DNA from: Micropterix aruncella
Taxonomy: Eukaryota; Arthropoda; Insecta; Lepidoptera; Micropterigidae
Reading direction: 5' to 3'
Length of the DNA: 64,000 nt
NCBI GenBank assembly: GCA_944548615.1
Contig: CALYMY010000063.1
Coordinates: forward strand, 124,001-188,000
Part shown: positions 7,584 through 22,436 of the stretch, one piece after another
Layout of the letters: every line of letters starts with the position of its first letter
Numbering within the stretch: the stretch's first letter is position 1
Position numbers and translations under genes: made by a program
The notes under the pieces: model-generated
Seen by the model: only the letters and a program-made list of their open reading frames with translations
Told to the model about the DNA's origin: nothing
The model's database searches: none

Positions 7584-8842
7584 GAACATAGAAATTGTTA
7601 TGAATAAATGTCATTTTTCGAAAAAGACCGTGATAGAGTAAATCAAACGCGTTACGGTGTTTGGGCTGAACGAAGGCCTTTGAAATCTCTACGAAATGGC
7701 ATTTTCGAAATTTTGACATTTTGAAATTTTTTATATAAACTTTCATTTTGAACATAGAAATTGTTATGAAAAAATCACATTTTTCGAAATAAATCGAGAT
7801 AGAGTAAACCTACCGCGTTGCGGTCTTTGGCGAGATCGACACCCCGCTTAAGCTCTACAAAATGGCATTTTTGAAATTTTGATATTTTGAAAATTATTAT
7901 ATAAACTTTCATTTTGAACTTGGAAATTATTATGAAAAAATCACATTTTTCGAAATAAATCGAGATAGAGTAAACCTAACGCGTTACGGTGTTCGGACAG
8001 AACGAAGGCCTTTGAAATCTCTACGAAATGGCATTTTCGAAATTTTGACATTTTGAATTTTTTTATATAAACTTTCATTTTGAACATAGACATTGTTATG
8101 AAAAAATCACATTTTTCGAAATAAATTGGCTCCCAACGTTTGAGGGCTATTGCGCTAAAAGGCATCAATAGTCCTCCCTGTTTATTATTATCTAATAGAG
8201 TTTTGCTTTGCGCATCTAACGCTTCTTTTAATTTTCAAATCTGATTAATATTAACGGAATTATAGACGAATTAATATCTGTATAGGTATATTGATTTATC
8301 GATTTAACGGTTTTGTTTCCATAGTAACGAGCTCAAGCGGTGGCCCGACTCGCAATAGAATATTTATCGATTTAACGATTTCTGTTTCTATGGTAACTTC
8401 AGCCCTCGTCATACTTGCGAAAGTTTATTTATCGATTTTACGATTTTTGTTTTCAATAGTAGCGATCCGAGCCAAGGGAGTTTTAGTATTTTTCCCGCGG
8501 CTTCGTTTAATAAATTAAATATTATATTCTTTATTTTATCATATACACACAAGCGAGGTGTCAAAAGATAGGGTTTTAGAACGCTTTTCATTTCATTGCT
8601 TCTGCTTTTTATCTCGTCTTCTTCTTCTTCTATAATTACTTTTCAATACTATTTAATCTGTGCTTTTTCATTTTCATTTTTAGTGCCTTTGATCAACGAG
8701 AAGAGACAATATGGAGACCACAGAAATAGAAGTGCCGTTTCGGAATTTCGAAGAAATACCGGAACGAGCCAGAGATATTGCCCGCGAGGCGTTAAACGAA
8801 TTAAAAGGAGTAAACAACCTACGGAAAGAGGTACGTGACAAG
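7584..8842 (+). repeat. L4: linker, 1,259 bp, variant haplotype
   Basis: Four linked changes are A at 8135, A at 8270, A at 8336 and T at 8681 (ttttag acceptor), all shared with L7 and L12. T at 7667 is private. Open frame 8711-8881. Confidence 0.95.
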
Positions 8843-9809
8843 GACGAGGGAACTCCTCAACGGTCAACCGTAGAGACGTGAAATTTGGTATAGGCATTCC
8901 ATTATGATGGCAATTACTAAGTTCCACCATGACATGGCTGCTGCACCCAGGGTTGGCTCCCGACGAGGGAACTTCTCAATGGTCAACCGTAGAGACGTGA
9001 AATTTGGTATAGGCATTCCATTATGATGGCAATTACTAAGTTCCACTATGACATGGCTGCTGCACCCAGGGTTGGCTCCCGACGAGGGAACTCCTCAACG
9101 GTCAACCGTAGAGACGTGAAATTTGGTATAGGCATTCCATTATGATGGCAATTACTAAGTTCCACCATGACATGGCTGCTGCACCCAGGGTTGGCTCCCG
9201 ACGAGGGAACTCCTCAACGGTCAACCGTAGAGACGTGAAATTTGGTATAGGCATTCCATTATGATGGCAATTACTAAGTTCCACCATGACATGGCTGCTG
9301 CACCCAGGGTTGGCTCCCGACGAGGGAACTCCTCAACGATCAACCGTAGAGACGTGAAATTTGGTATAGGCATTCCATTATGATGGCAATTACTAAGTTC
9401 CACCATGACATGGCTGCTGCACCCAGGGTTGGCTCCCGACGAGGGAACTCCTCAACGGTCAACCGTAGAGACGTGAAATTTGGTATAGGCATTCCATTAT
9501 GACGGCAATTTCTAAGTTCCACCATGACATCGCTGCTGCACCCAGGGTTGGCTCCCGACGAGGGAACTCCTCAACGGTCAACCGTAGAGACGTGAAATTT
9601 GGTATAGGCATTCCATTATGATGGCAATTACTAAGTTCCACCATGACATGGCTGCTGCACCCAGGGTTGGCTCCCGACGAGGGAACTCCTCAACGGTCAA
9701 CCGTAGAGACGTGAAATTTGGTATAGGCATTCCATTATGATGGCAATTACTAAGTTCCACCATGACATGGCTGCTGCACCCAGGGTTGGCTCCCGACGAG
9801 GGAACTCCT
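8843..9809 (+). repeat. A5: 119-bp monomer array, 8 monomers + 15 bp
   Basis: Standard order C-B-C-C-E-F-C-C without distinctive changes. Confidence 0.96.
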
Positions 9810-11068
9810 GAACATAGAAATTGTTATGAATAAATGTCATTTTTCGAAAAAGACCGTGATAGAGTAAATCAAACGCGTTACGGTGTTTGGGCAGAACGAA
9901 GGCCTTTGAAATCTCTACGAAATGGCATTTTCGAAATTTTGACATTTTGAAATTTTTTATATAAACTTTCATTTTGAACATAGAAATTGTTATGAAAAAA
10001 TCACATTTTTCGAAATAAATCGAGATAGAGTAAACCTACCGCGTTGCGGTCTTTGGCGAGATCGACACCCCGCTTAAGCTCTACAAAATGGCATTTTTGA
10101 AATTTTGATATTTTGAAAATTATTATATAAACTTTCATTTTGAACTTGGAAATTATTATGAAAAAATCACATTTTTCGAAATAAATCGAGATAGAGTAAA
10201 CCTAACGCGTTACGGTGTTCGGACAGAACGAAGGCCTTTGAAATCTCTACGAAATGGCATTTTCGAAATTTTGACATTTTGAATTTTTTTATATAAACTT
10301 TCATTTTGAACATAGACATTGTTATGAAAAAATCACATTTTTCGAAATAAATTGGCTCCCGACGTTTGAGGGCTATTGCGCTAAAAGGCATCAATAGTCC
10401 TCCCTGTTTATTATTATCTAATAGAGTTTTGCTTTGCGCATCTAACGCTTCTTTTAATTTTCAAATCTGATTAATATTAACGGAATTATAGACGATTTAA
10501 TATCTGTATAGGTATATTGATTTATCGATTTAACGGTTTTGTTTCCATAGTAACGAGCTCAGGCGGTGGCCCGACTCGCAATAGAATATTTATCGATTTA
10601 ACGATTTCTGTTTCTATGGTAACTTCAGCCCTCGTCATACTTGCGAAAGTTTATTTATCGATTTTACGATTTTTGTTTTCAATAGTAGCGATCCGAGCCA
10701 AGGGAGTTTTAGTATTTTTCCCGCGGCTTCGTTTAATAAATTAAATATTATATTCTTTATTTTATCATATACACACAAGCGAGGTGTCAAAAGATAGGGT
10801 TTTAGAACGCTTTTCATTTCATTGCTTCTGCTTTTTATCTCGTCTTCTTCTTCTTCTATAATTACTTTTCAATACTATTTAATCTGTGCTTTTTCATTTT
10901 CATTTTCAGTGCCTTTGATCAACGAGAAGAGACAATATGGAGACCACAGAAATAGAAGTGCCGTTTCGGAATTTCGAAGAAATACCGGAACGAGCCAGAG
11001 ATATTGCCCGCGAGGCGTTAAACGAATTAAAAGGAGTAAACAACCTACGGAAAGAGGTACGTGACAAG
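9810..11068 (+). repeat. L5: linker, 1,259 bp
   Basis: Consensus copy. Open frame 10937-11107. Confidence 0.95.
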
Positions 11069-12035
11069 GACGAGGGAACTCCTCAACGGTCAACCGTAGA
11101 GACGTGAAATTTGGTATAGGCATTCCATTATGATGGCAATTACTAAGTTCCACCATGACATGGCTGCTGCACCCAGGGTTGGCTCCCGACGAGGGAACTT
11201 CTCAATGGTCAACCGTAGAGACGTGAAATTTGGTATAGGCATTCCATTATGATGGCAATTACTAAGTTCCACTATGACATGGCTGCTGCACCCAGGGTTG
11301 GCTCCCGACGAGGGAACTCCTCAACGGTCAACCGTAGAGACGTGAAATTTGGTATAGGCATTCCATTATGATGGCAATTACTAAGTTCCACCATGACATC
11401 GCTGCTGCACCCAGGGTTGGCTCCCGACGAGGGAACTCCTCAACGGTCAACCGTAGAGACGTGAAATTTGGTATAGGCATTCCATTATGATGGCAATTAC
11501 TAAGTTCCACCATGACATGGCTGCTGCACCCAGGGTTGGCTCCCGACGAGGGAACTCCTCAACGATCAACCGTAGAGACGTGAAATTTGGTATAGGCATT
11601 CCATTATGATGGCAATTACTAAGTTCCACCATGACATGGCTGCTGCACCCAGGGTTGGCTCCCGACGAGGGAACTCCTCAACGGTCAACCGTAGAGACGT
11701 GAAATTTGGTATAGGCATTCCATTATGACGGCAATTTCTAAGTTCCACCATGACATCGCTGCTGCACCCAGGGTTGGCTCCCGACGAGGGAACTCCTCAA
11801 CGGTCAACCGTAGAGACGTGAAATTTGGTATAGGCATTCCATTATGATGGCAATTACTAAGTTCCACCATGACATGGCTGCTGCACCCAGGGTTGGCTCC
11901 CGACGAGGGAACTCCTCAACGGTCAACCGTAGAGACGTGAAATTTGGTATAGGCATTCCATTATGATGGCAATTACTAAGTTCCACCATGACATGGCTGC
12001 TGCACCCAGGGTTGGCTCCCGACGAGGGAACTCCT
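11069..12035 (+). repeat. A6: 119-bp monomer array, 8 monomers + 15 bp
   Basis: Standard order. The third monomer has catcgctg (C at 11400), as in A3. Confidence 0.96.
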
Positions 12036-13294
12036 GAACATAGAAATTGTTATGAATAAATGTCATTTTTCGAAAAAGACCGTGATAGAGTAAATCAAAC
12101 GCGTTACGGTGTTTGGGCAGAACGAAGGCCTTTGAAATCTCTACGAAATGGCATTTTCGAAATTTTGACATTTTGAAATTTTTTATATAAACTTTCATTT
12201 TGAACATAGAAATTGTTATGAAAAAATCACATTTTTCGAAATAAATCGAGATAGAGTAAACCTACCGCGTTGCGGTCTTTGGCGAGATCGACACCCCGCT
12301 TAAGCTCTACAAAATGGCATTTTTGAAATTTTGATATTTTGAAAATTATTATATAAACTTTCATTTTGAACTTGGAAATTATTATGAAAAAATCACATTT
12401 TTCGAAATAAATCGAGATAGAGTAAACCTAACGCGTTACGGTGTTCGGACAGAACGAAGGCCTTTGAAATCTCTACGAAATGGCATTTTCGAAATTTTGA
12501 CATTTTGAATTTTTTTATATAAACTTTCATTTTGAACATAGACATTGTTATGAAAAAATCACATTTTTCGAAATAAATTGGCTCCCGACGTTTGAGGGCT
12601 ATTGCGCTAAAAGGCATCAATAGTCCTCCCTGTTTATTATTATCTAATAGAGTTTTGCTTTGCGCATCTAACGCTTCTTTTAATTTTCAAATCTGATTAA
12701 TATTAACGGAATTATAGACGATTTAATATCTGTATAGGTATATTGATTTATCGATTTAACGGTTTTGTTTCCATAGTAACGAGCTCAGGCGGTGGCCCGA
12801 CTCGCAATAGAATATTTATCGATTTAACGATTTCTGTTTCTATGGTAACTTCAGCCCTCGTCATACTTGCGAAAGTTTATTTATCGATTTTACGATTTTT
12901 GTTTTCAATAGTAGCGATCCGAGCCAAGGGAGTTTTAGTATTTTTCCCGCGGCTTCGTTTAATAAATTAAATATTATATTCTTTATTTTATCATATACAC
13001 ACAAGCGAGGTGTCAAAAGATAGGGTTTTAGAACGCTTTTCATTTCATTGCTTCTGCTTTTTATCTCGTCTTCTTCTTCTTCTATAATTACTTTTCAATA
13101 CAATTTAATCTGTGCTTTTTCATTTTCATTTTCAGTGCCTTTGATCAACGAGAAGAGACAATATGGAGACCACAGAAATAGAAGTGCCGTTTCGGAATTT
13201 CGAAGAAATACCGGAACGAGCCAGAGATATTGCCCGCGAGGCGTTAAACGAATTAAAAGGAGTAAACAACCTACGGAAAGAGGTACGTGACAAG
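12036..13294 (+). repeat. L6: linker, 1,259 bp
   Basis: The tacaattt mark (A at 13102) is shared with L3 and L13. Open frame 13163-13333. A6-L6 therefore resembles A3-L3, 6,440 bp upstream. Confidence 0.95.
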
Positions 13295-14261
13295 GACGAG
13301 GGAACTCCTCAACGGTCAACCGTAGAGACGTGAAATTTGGTATAGGCATTCCATTATGATGGCAATTACTAAGTTCCACCATGACATGGCTGCTGCACCC
13401 AGGGTTGGCTCCCGACGAGGGAACTTCTCAATGGTCAACCGTAGAGACGTGAAATTTGGTATAGGCATTCCATTATGATGGCAATTACTAAGTTCCACTA
13501 TGACATGGCTGCTGCACCCAGGGTTGGCTCCCGACGAGGGAACTCCTCAACGGTCAACCGTAGAGACGTGAAATTTGGTATAGGCATTCCATTATGATGG
13601 CAATTACTAAGTTCCACCATGACATGGCTGCTGCACCCAGGGTTGGCTCCCGACGAGGGAACTCCTCAACGGTCAACCGTAGAGACGTGAAATTTGGTAT
13701 AGGCATTCCATTATGATGGCAATTACTAAGTTCCACCATGACATGGCTGCTGCACCCAGGGTTGGCTCCCGACGAGGGAACTCCTCAACGATCAACCGTA
13801 GAGACGTGAAATTTGGTATAGGCATTCCGTTATGATGGCAATTACTAAGTTCCACCATGACATGGCTGCTGCACCCAGGGTTGGCTCCCGACGAGGGAAC
13901 TCCTCAACGGTCAACCGTAGAGACGTGAAATTTGGTATAGGCATTCCATTATGACGGCAATTTCTAAGTTCCACCATGACATCGCTGCTGCACCCAGGGT
14001 TGGCTCCCGACGAGGGAACTCCTCAACGGTCAACCGTAGAGACGTGAAATTTGGTATAGGCATTCCATTATGATGGCAATTACTAAGTTCCACCATGACA
14101 TGGCTGCTGCACCCAGGGTTGGCTCCCGACGAGGGAACTCCTCAACGGTCAACCGTAGAGACGTGAAATTTGGTATAGGCATTCCATTATGATGGCAATT
14201 ACTAAGTTCCACCATGACATGGCTGCTGCACCCAGGGTTGGCTCCCGACGAGGGAACTCCT
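13295..14261 (+). repeat. A7: 119-bp monomer array, 8 monomers + 15 bp
   Basis: Standard order. The E monomer has ccgttatg (G at 13829), shared only with A14. Confidence 0.96.
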
Positions 14262-15520
14262 GAACATAGAAATTGTTATGAATAAATGTCATTTTTCGAA
14301 AAAGTCCGTGATAGAGTAAATCAAACGCGTTACGGTGTTTGGGCAGAACGAAGGCCTTTGAAATCTCTACGAAATGGCATTTTCGAAATTTTGACATTTT
14401 GAAATTTTTTATATAAACTTTCATTTTGAACATAGAAATTGTTATGAAAAAATCACATTTTTCGAAATAAATCGAGATAGAGTAAACCTACCGCGTTGCG
14501 GTCTTTGGCGAGATCGACACCCCGCTTAAGCTCTACAAAATGGCATTTTTGAAATTTTGATATTTTGAAAATTATTATATAAACTTTCATTTTGAACTTG
14601 GAAATTATTATGAAAAAATCACATTTTTCGAAATAAATCGAGATAGAGTAAACCTAACGCGTTACGGTGTTCGGACAGAACGAAGGCCTTTGAAATCTCT
14701 ACGAAATGGCATTTTCGAAATTTTGACATTTTGAATTTTTTTATATAAACTTTCATTTTGAACATAGACATTGTTATGAAAAAATCACATTTTTCGAAAT
14801 AAATTGGCTCCCAACGTTTGAGGGCTATTGCGCTAAAAGGCATCAATAGTCCTCCCTGTTTATTATTATCTAATAGAGTTTTGCTTTGCGCATCTAACGC
14901 TTCTTTTAATTTTCAAATCTGATTAATATTAACGGAATTATAGACGAATTAATATCTGTATAGGTATATTGATTTATCGATTTAACGGTTTTGTTTCCAT
15001 AGTAACGAGCTCAAGCGGTGGCCCGACTCGCAATAGAATATTTATCGATTTAACGATTTCTGTTTCTATGGTAACTTCAGCCCTCGTCATACTTGCGAAA
15101 GTTTATTTATCGATTTTACGATTTTTGTTTTCAATAGTAGCGATCCGAGCCAAGGGAGTTTTAGTATTTTTCCCGCGGCTTCGTTTAATAAATTAAATAT
15201 TATATTCTTTATTTTATCATATACACACAAGCGAGGTGTCAAAAGATAGGGTTTTAGAACGCTTTTCATTTCATTGCTTCTGCTTTTTATCTCGTCTTCT
15301 TCTTCTTCTATAATTACTTTTCAATACTATTTAATCTGTGCTTTTTCATTTTCATTTTTAGTGCCTTTGATCAACGAGAAGAGACAATATGGAGACCACA
15401 GAAATAGAAGTGCCGTTTCGGAATTTCGAAGAAATACCGGAACGAGCCAGAGATATTGCCCGCGAGGCGTTAAACGAATTAAAAGGAGTAAACAACCTAC
15501 GGAAAGAGGTACGTGACAAG
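14262..15520 (+). repeat. L7: linker, 1,259 bp, variant haplotype
   Basis: Carries the four-change haplotype of L4 and L12 (A at 14813, 14948 and 15014; T at 15359). T at 14305 is private. Open frame 15389-15559. Confidence 0.95.
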
Positions 15521-16487
15521 GACGAGGGAACTCCTCAACGGTCAACCGTAGAGACGTGAAATTTGGTATAGGCATTCCATTATGATGGCAATTACTAAGT
15601 TCCACCATGACATGGCTGCTGCACCCAGGGTTGGCTCCCGACGAGGGAACTTCTCAATGGTCAACCGTAGAGACGTGAAATTTGGTATAGGCATTCCATT
15701 ATGATGGCAATTACTAAGTTCCACTATGACATGGCTGCTGCACCCAGGGTTGGCTCCCGACGAGGGAACTCCTCAACGGTCAACCGTAGAGACGTGAAAT
15801 TTGGTATAGGCATTCCATTATGATGGCAATTACTAAGTTCCACCATGACATGGCTGCTGCACCCAGGGTTGGCTCCCGACGAGGGAACTCCTCAACGGTC
15901 AACCGTAGAGACGTGAAATTTGGTATAGGCATTCCATTATGATGGCAATTACTAAGTTCCACCATGACATGGCTGCTGCACCCAGGGTTGGCTCCCGACG
16001 AGGGAACTCCTCAACGATCAACCGTAGAGACGTGAAATTTGGTATAGGCATTCCATTATGATGGCAATTACTAAGTTCCACCATGACATGGCTGCTGCAC
16101 CCAGGGTTGGCTCCCGACGAGGGAACTCCTCAACGGTCAACCGTAGAGACGTGAAATTTGGTATAGGCATTCCATTATGACGGCAATTTCTAAGTTCCAC
16201 CATGACATCGCTGCTGCACCCAGGGTTGGCTCCCGACGAGGGAACTCCTCAACGGTCAACCGTAGAGACGTGAAATTTGGTATAGGCATTCCATTATGAT
16301 GGCAATTACTAAGTTCCACCATGACATGGCTGCTGCACCCAGGGTTGGCTCCCGACGAGGGAACTCCTCAACGGTCAACCGTAGAGACGTGAAATTTGGT
16401 ATAGGCATTCCATTATGATGGCAATTACTAAGTTCCACCATGACATGGCTGCTGCACCCAGGGTTGGCTCCCGACGAGGGAACTCCT
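15521..16487 (+). repeat. A8: 119-bp monomer array, 8 monomers + 15 bp
   Basis: Standard order without distinctive changes. Confidence 0.96.
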
Positions 16488-17746
16488 GAACATAGAAATT
16501 GTTATGAATAAATGTCATTTTTCGAAAAAGACCGTGATAGAGTAAATCAAACGCGTTACGGTGTTTGGGCAGAACGAAGGCCTTTGAAATCTCTACGAAA
16601 TGGCATTTTCGAAATTTTGACATTTTGAAATTTTTTATATAAACTTTCATTTTGAACATAGAAATTGTTATGAAAAAATCACATTTTTCGAAATAAATCG
16701 AGATAGAGTAAACCTACCGCGTTGCGGTCTTTGGCGAGATCGACACCCAGCTTAAGCTCTACAAAATGGCATTTTTGAAATTTTGATATTTTGAAAATTA
16801 TTATATAAACTTTCATTTTGAACTTGGAAATTATTATGAAAAAATCACATTTTTCGAAATAAATCGAGATAGAGTAAACCTAACGCGTTACGGTGTTCGG
16901 ACAGAACGAAGGCCTTTGAAATCTCTACGAAATGGCATTTTCGAAATTTTGACATTTTGAATTTTTTTATATAAACTTTCATTTTGAACATAGACATTGT
17001 TATGAAAAAATCACATTTTTCGAAATAAATTGGCTCCCGACGTTTGAGGGCTATTGCGCTAAAAGGCATCAATAGTCCTCCCTGTTTATTATTATCTAAT
17101 AGAGTTTTGCTTTGCGCATCTAACGCTTCTTTTAATTTTCAAATCTGATTAATATTAACGGAATTATAGACGATTTAATATCTGTATAGGTATATTGATT
17201 TATCGATTTAACGGTTTTGTTTCCATAGTAACGAGCTCAGGCGGTGGCCCGACTCGCAATAGAATATTTATCGATTTAACGATTTCTGTTTCTATGGTAA
17301 CTTCAGCCCTCGTCATACTTGCGAAAGTTTATTTATCGATTTTACGATTTTTGTTTTCAATAGTAGCGATCCGAGCCAAGGGAGTTTTAGTATTTTTCCC
17401 GCGGCTTCGTTTAATAAATTAAATATTATATTCTTTATTTTATCATATACACACAAGCGAGGTGTCAAAAGATAGGGTTTTAGAACGCTTTTCATTTCAT
17501 TGCTTCTGCTTTTTATCTCGTCTTCTTCTTCTTCTATAATTACTTTTCAATACTATTTAATCTGTGCTTTTTCATTTTCATTTTCAGTGCCTTTGATCAA
17601 CGAGAAGAGACAATATGGAGACCACAGAAATAGAAGTGCCGTTTCGGAATTTCGAAGAAATACCGGAACGAGCCAGAGATATTGCCCGCGAGGCGTTAAA
17701 CGAATTAAAAGGAGTAAACAACCTACGGAAAGAGGTACGTGACAAG
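16488..17746 (+). repeat. L8: linker, 1,259 bp
   Basis: The private change is A at 16749 (cacccag for caccccg) in 166-bp copy 2. Open frame 17615-17785. Confidence 0.95.
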
Positions 17747-18713
17747 GACGAGGGAACTCCTCAACGGTCAACCGTAGAGACGTGAAATTTGGTATAGGCA
17801 TTCCATTATGATGGCAATTACTAAGTTCCACCATGACATGGCTGCTGCACCCAGGGTTGGCTCCAGACGAGGGAACTTCTCAATGGTCAACCGTAGAGAC
17901 GTGAAATTTGGTATAGGCATTCCATTATGATGGCAATTACTAAGTTCCACTATGACATGGCTGCTGCACCCAGGGTTGGCTCCCGACGAGGGAACTCCTC
18001 AACGGTCAACCGTAGAGACGTGAAATTTGGTATAGGCATTCCATTATGATGGCAATTACTAAGTTCCACCATGACATGGCTGCTGCACCCAGGGTTGGCT
18101 CCCGACGAGGGAACTCCTCAACGGTCAACCGTAGAGACGTGAAATTTGGTATAGGCATTCCATTATGATGGCAATTACTAAGTTCCACCATGACATGGCT
18201 GCTGCACCCAGGGTTGGCTCCCGACGAGGGAACTCCTCAACGATCAACCGTAGAGACGTGAAATTTGGTATAGGCATTCCATTATGATGGCAATTACTAA
18301 GTTCCACCATGACATGGCTGCTGCACCCAGGGTTGGCTCCCGACGAGGGAACTCCTCAACGGTCAACCATAGAGACGTGAAATTTGGTATAGGCATTCCA
18401 TTATGACGGCAATTTCTAAGTTCCACCATGACATCGCTGCTGCACCCAGGGTTGGCTCCCGACGAGGGAACTCCTCAACGGTCAACCGTAGAGACGTGAA
18501 ATTTGGTATAGGCATTCCATTATGATGGCAATTACTAAGTTCCACCATGACATGGCTGCTGCACCCAGGGTTGGCTCCCGACGAGGGAACTCCTCAACGG
18601 TCAACCGTAGAGACGTGAAATTTGGTATAGGCATTCCATTATGATGGCAATTACTAAGTTCCACCATGACATGGCTGCTGCACCCAGGGTTGGCTCCCGA
18701 CGAGGGAACTCCT
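17747..18713 (+). repeat. A9: 119-bp monomer array, 8 monomers + 15 bp
   Basis: Standard order. Two marks are shared with A12: ctccagacg (A at 17865) and accatag (A at 18369) in the F monomer. The second is a CpG-to-CpA change. Confidence 0.96.
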
Positions 18714-19972
18714 GAACATAGAAATTGTTATGAATAAATGTCATTTTTCGAAAAAGACCGTGATAGAGTAAATCAAACGCGTTACGGTGTTTGGGCAGAA
18801 CGAAGGCCTTTGAAATCTCTACGAAATGGCATTTTCGAAATTTTGACATTTTGAAATTTTTTATATAAACTTTCATTTTGAACATAGAAATTGTTATGAA
18901 AAAATCACATTTTTCGAAATAAATCGAGATAGAGTAAACCTACCGCGTTGCGGTCTTTGGCGAGATCGACACCCCGCTTAAGCTCTACAAAATGGCATTT
19001 TTGAAATTTTGATATTTTGAAAATTATTATATAAACTTTCATTTTGAACTTGGAAATTATTATGAAAAAATCACATTTTTCGAAATAAATCGAGATAGAG
19101 TAAACCTAACGCGTTACGGTGTTCGGACAGAACGAAGGCCTTTGAAATCTCTACGAAATGGCATTTTCGAAATTTTGACATTTTGAATTTTTTTATATAA
19201 ACTTTCATTTTGAACATAGACATTGTTATGAAAAAATCACATTTTTCGAAATAAATTGGCTCCCGACGTTTGAGGGCTATTGCGCTAAAAGGCATCAATA
19301 GTCCTCCCTGTTTATTATTATCTAATAGAGTTTTGCTTTGCGCATCTAACGCTTCTTTTAATTTTCAAATCTGATTAATATTAACGGAATTATAGACGAT
19401 TTAATATCTGTATAGGTATATTGATTTATCGATTTAACGGTTTTGTTTCCATAGTAACGAGCTCAGGCGGTGGCCCGACTCGCAATAGAATATTTATCGA
19501 TTTAACGATTTCTGTTTCTATGGTAACTTCAGCCCTCGTCATACTTGCGAAAGTTTATTTATCGATTTTACGATTTTTGTTTTCAATAGTAGCGATCCGA
19601 GCCAAGGGAGTTTTAGTATTTTTCCCGCGGCTTCGTTTAATAAATTAAATATTATATTCTTTATTTTATCATATACACACAAGCGAGGTGTCAAAAGATA
19701 GGGCTTTAGAACGCTTTTCATTTCATTGCTTCTGCTTTTTATCTCGTCTTCTTCTTCTTCTATAATTACTTTTCAATACTATTTAATCTGTGCTTTTTCA
19801 TTTTCATTTTCAGTGCCTTTGATCAACGAGAAGAGACAATATGGAGACCACAGAAATAGAAGTGCCGTTTCGGAATTTCGAAGAAATACCGGAACGAGCC
19901 AGAGATATTGCCCGCGAGGCGTTAAACGAATTAAAAGGAGTAAACAACCTACGGAAAGAGGTACGTGACAAG
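18714..19972 (+). repeat. L9: linker, 1,259 bp
   Basis: C at 19704 is shared only with L1, which lies exactly eight standard units (17,808 bp) upstream. Open frame 19841-20011. Confidence 0.95.
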
Positions 19973-21177
19973 GACGAGGGAACTCCTCAACGGTCAACCG
20001 TAGAGACGTGAAATTTGGTATAGGCATTCCATTATGATGGCAATTACTAAGTTCCACCATGACATGGCTGCTGCACCCAGGGTTGGCTCCCGACGAGGGA
20101 ACTTCTCAATGGTCAACCGTAGAGACGTGAAATTTGGTATAGGCATTCCATTATGATGGCAATTACTAAGTTCCACTATGACATGGCTGCTGCACCCAGG
20201 GTTGGCTCCCGACGAGGGAACTCCTCAACGGTCAACCGTAGAGACGTGAAATTTGGTATAGGCATTCCATTATGATGGCAATTACTAAGTTCCACCATGA
20301 CATGGCTGCTGCACCCAGGGTTGGCTCCCGACGAGGGAACTTCTCAATGGTCAACCGTAGAGACGTGAAATTTGGTATAGGCATTCCATTATGATGGCAA
20401 TTACTAAGTTCCACTATGACATGGCTGCTGCACCCAGGGTTGGCTCCCGACGAGGGAACTCCTCAACGGTCAACCGTAGAGACGTGAAATTTGGTATAGG
20501 CATTCCATTATGATGGCAATTACTAAGTTCCACCATGACATGGCTGCTGCACCCAGGGTTGGCTCCCGACGAGGGAACTCCTCAACGGTCAACCGTAGAG
20601 ACGTGAAATTTGGTATAGGCATTCCATTATGATGGCAATTACTAAGTTCCACCATGACATGGCTGCTGCACCCAGGGTTGGCTCCCGACGAGGGAACTCC
20701 TCAACGATCAACCGTAGAGACGTGAAATTTGGTATAGGCATTCCATTATGATGGCAATTACTAAGTTCCACCATGACATGGCTGCTGCACCCAGGGTTGG
20801 CTCCCGACGAGGGAACTCCTCAACGGTCAACCGTAGAGACGTGAAATTTGGTATAGGCATTCCATTATGACGGCAATTTCTAAGTTCCACCATGACATCG
20901 CTGCTGCACCCAGGGTTGGCTCCCGACGAGGGAACTCCTCAACGGTCAACCGTAGAGACGTGAAATTTGGTATAGGCATTCCATTATGATGGCAATTACT
21001 AAGTTCCACCATGACATGGCTGCTGCACCCAGGGTTGGCTCCCGACGAGGGAACTCCTCAACGGTCAACCGTAGAGACGTGAAATTTGGTATAGGCATTC
21101 CATTATGATGGCAATTACTAAGTTCCACCATGACATGGCTGCTGCACCCAGGGTTGGCTCCCGACGAGGGAACTCCT
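19973..21177 (+). repeat. A10: 119-bp monomer array, 10 monomers + 15 bp
   Basis: The order is C-B-C-B-C-C-E-F-C-C, identical in structure to A2. Confidence 0.96.
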
Positions 21178-22436
21178 GAACATAGAAATTGTTATGAATA
21201 AATGTCATTTTTCGAAAAAGACCGTGATAGAGTAAATCAAACGCGTTACGGTGTTTGGGCAGAACGAAGGCCTTTGAAATCTCTACGAAATGGCATTTTC
21301 GAAATTTTGACATTTTGAAATTTTTTATATAAACTTTCATTTTGAACATAGAAATTGTTATGAAAAAATCACATTTTTCGAAATAAATCGAGATAGAGTA
21401 AACCTACCGCGTTGCGGTCTTTGGCGAGATCGACACCCCGCTTAAGCTCTACAAAATGGCATTTTTGAAATTTTGATATTTTGAAAATTATTATATAAAC
21501 TTTCATTTTGAACTTGGAAATTATTATGAAAAAATCACATTTTTCGAAATAAATCGAGATAGAGTAAACCTAACGCGTTACGGTGTTCGGACAGAACGAA
21601 GGCCTTTGAAATCTCTACGAAATGGCATTTTCGAAATTTTGACATTTTGAATTTTTTTATATAAACTTTCATTTTGAACATAGACATTGTTATGAAAAAA
21701 TCACATTTTTCGAAATAAATTGGCTCCCGACGTTTGAGGGCTATTGCGCTAAAAGGCATCAATAGTCCTCCCTGTTTATTATTATCTAATAGAGTTTTGC
21801 TTTGCGCATCTAACGCTTCTTTTAATTTTCAAATCTGATTAATATTAACGGAATTATAGACGATTTAATATCTGTATAGGTATATTGATTTATCGATTTA
21901 ACGGTTTTGTTTCCATAGTAACGAGCTCAGGCGGTGGCCCGACTCGCAATAGAATATTTATCGATTTAACGATTTCTGTTTCTATGGTAACTTCAGCCCT
22001 CGTCATACTTGCGAAAGTTTATTTATCGATTTTACGATTTTTGTTTTCAATAGTAGCGATCCGAGCCAAGGGAGTTTTAGTATTTTTCCCGCGGCTTCGT
22101 TTAATAAATTAAATATTATATTCTTTATTTTATCATATACACACAAGCGAGGTGTCAAAAGATAGGGTTTTAGAACGCTTTTCATTTCATTGCTTCTGCT
22201 TTTTATCTCGTCTTCTTCTTCTTCTATAATTGCTTTTCAATACTATTTAATCTGTGCTTTTTCATTTTCATTTTTAGTGCCTTTGATCAACGAGAAGAGA
22301 CAATATGGAGACCACAGAAATAGAAGTGCCGTTTCGGAATTTCGAAGAAATACCGGAACGAGCCAGAGATATTGCCCGCGAGGCGTTAAACGAATTAAAA
22401 GGAGTAAACAACCTACGGAAAGAGGTACGTGACAAG
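21178..22436 (+). repeat. L10: linker, 1,259 bp
   Basis: G at 22232 is private. T at 22275 gives a ttttag acceptor without the other three changes of the L4/L7/L12 haplotype, which suggests a conversion tract. Open frame 22305-22475. Confidence 0.95.
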
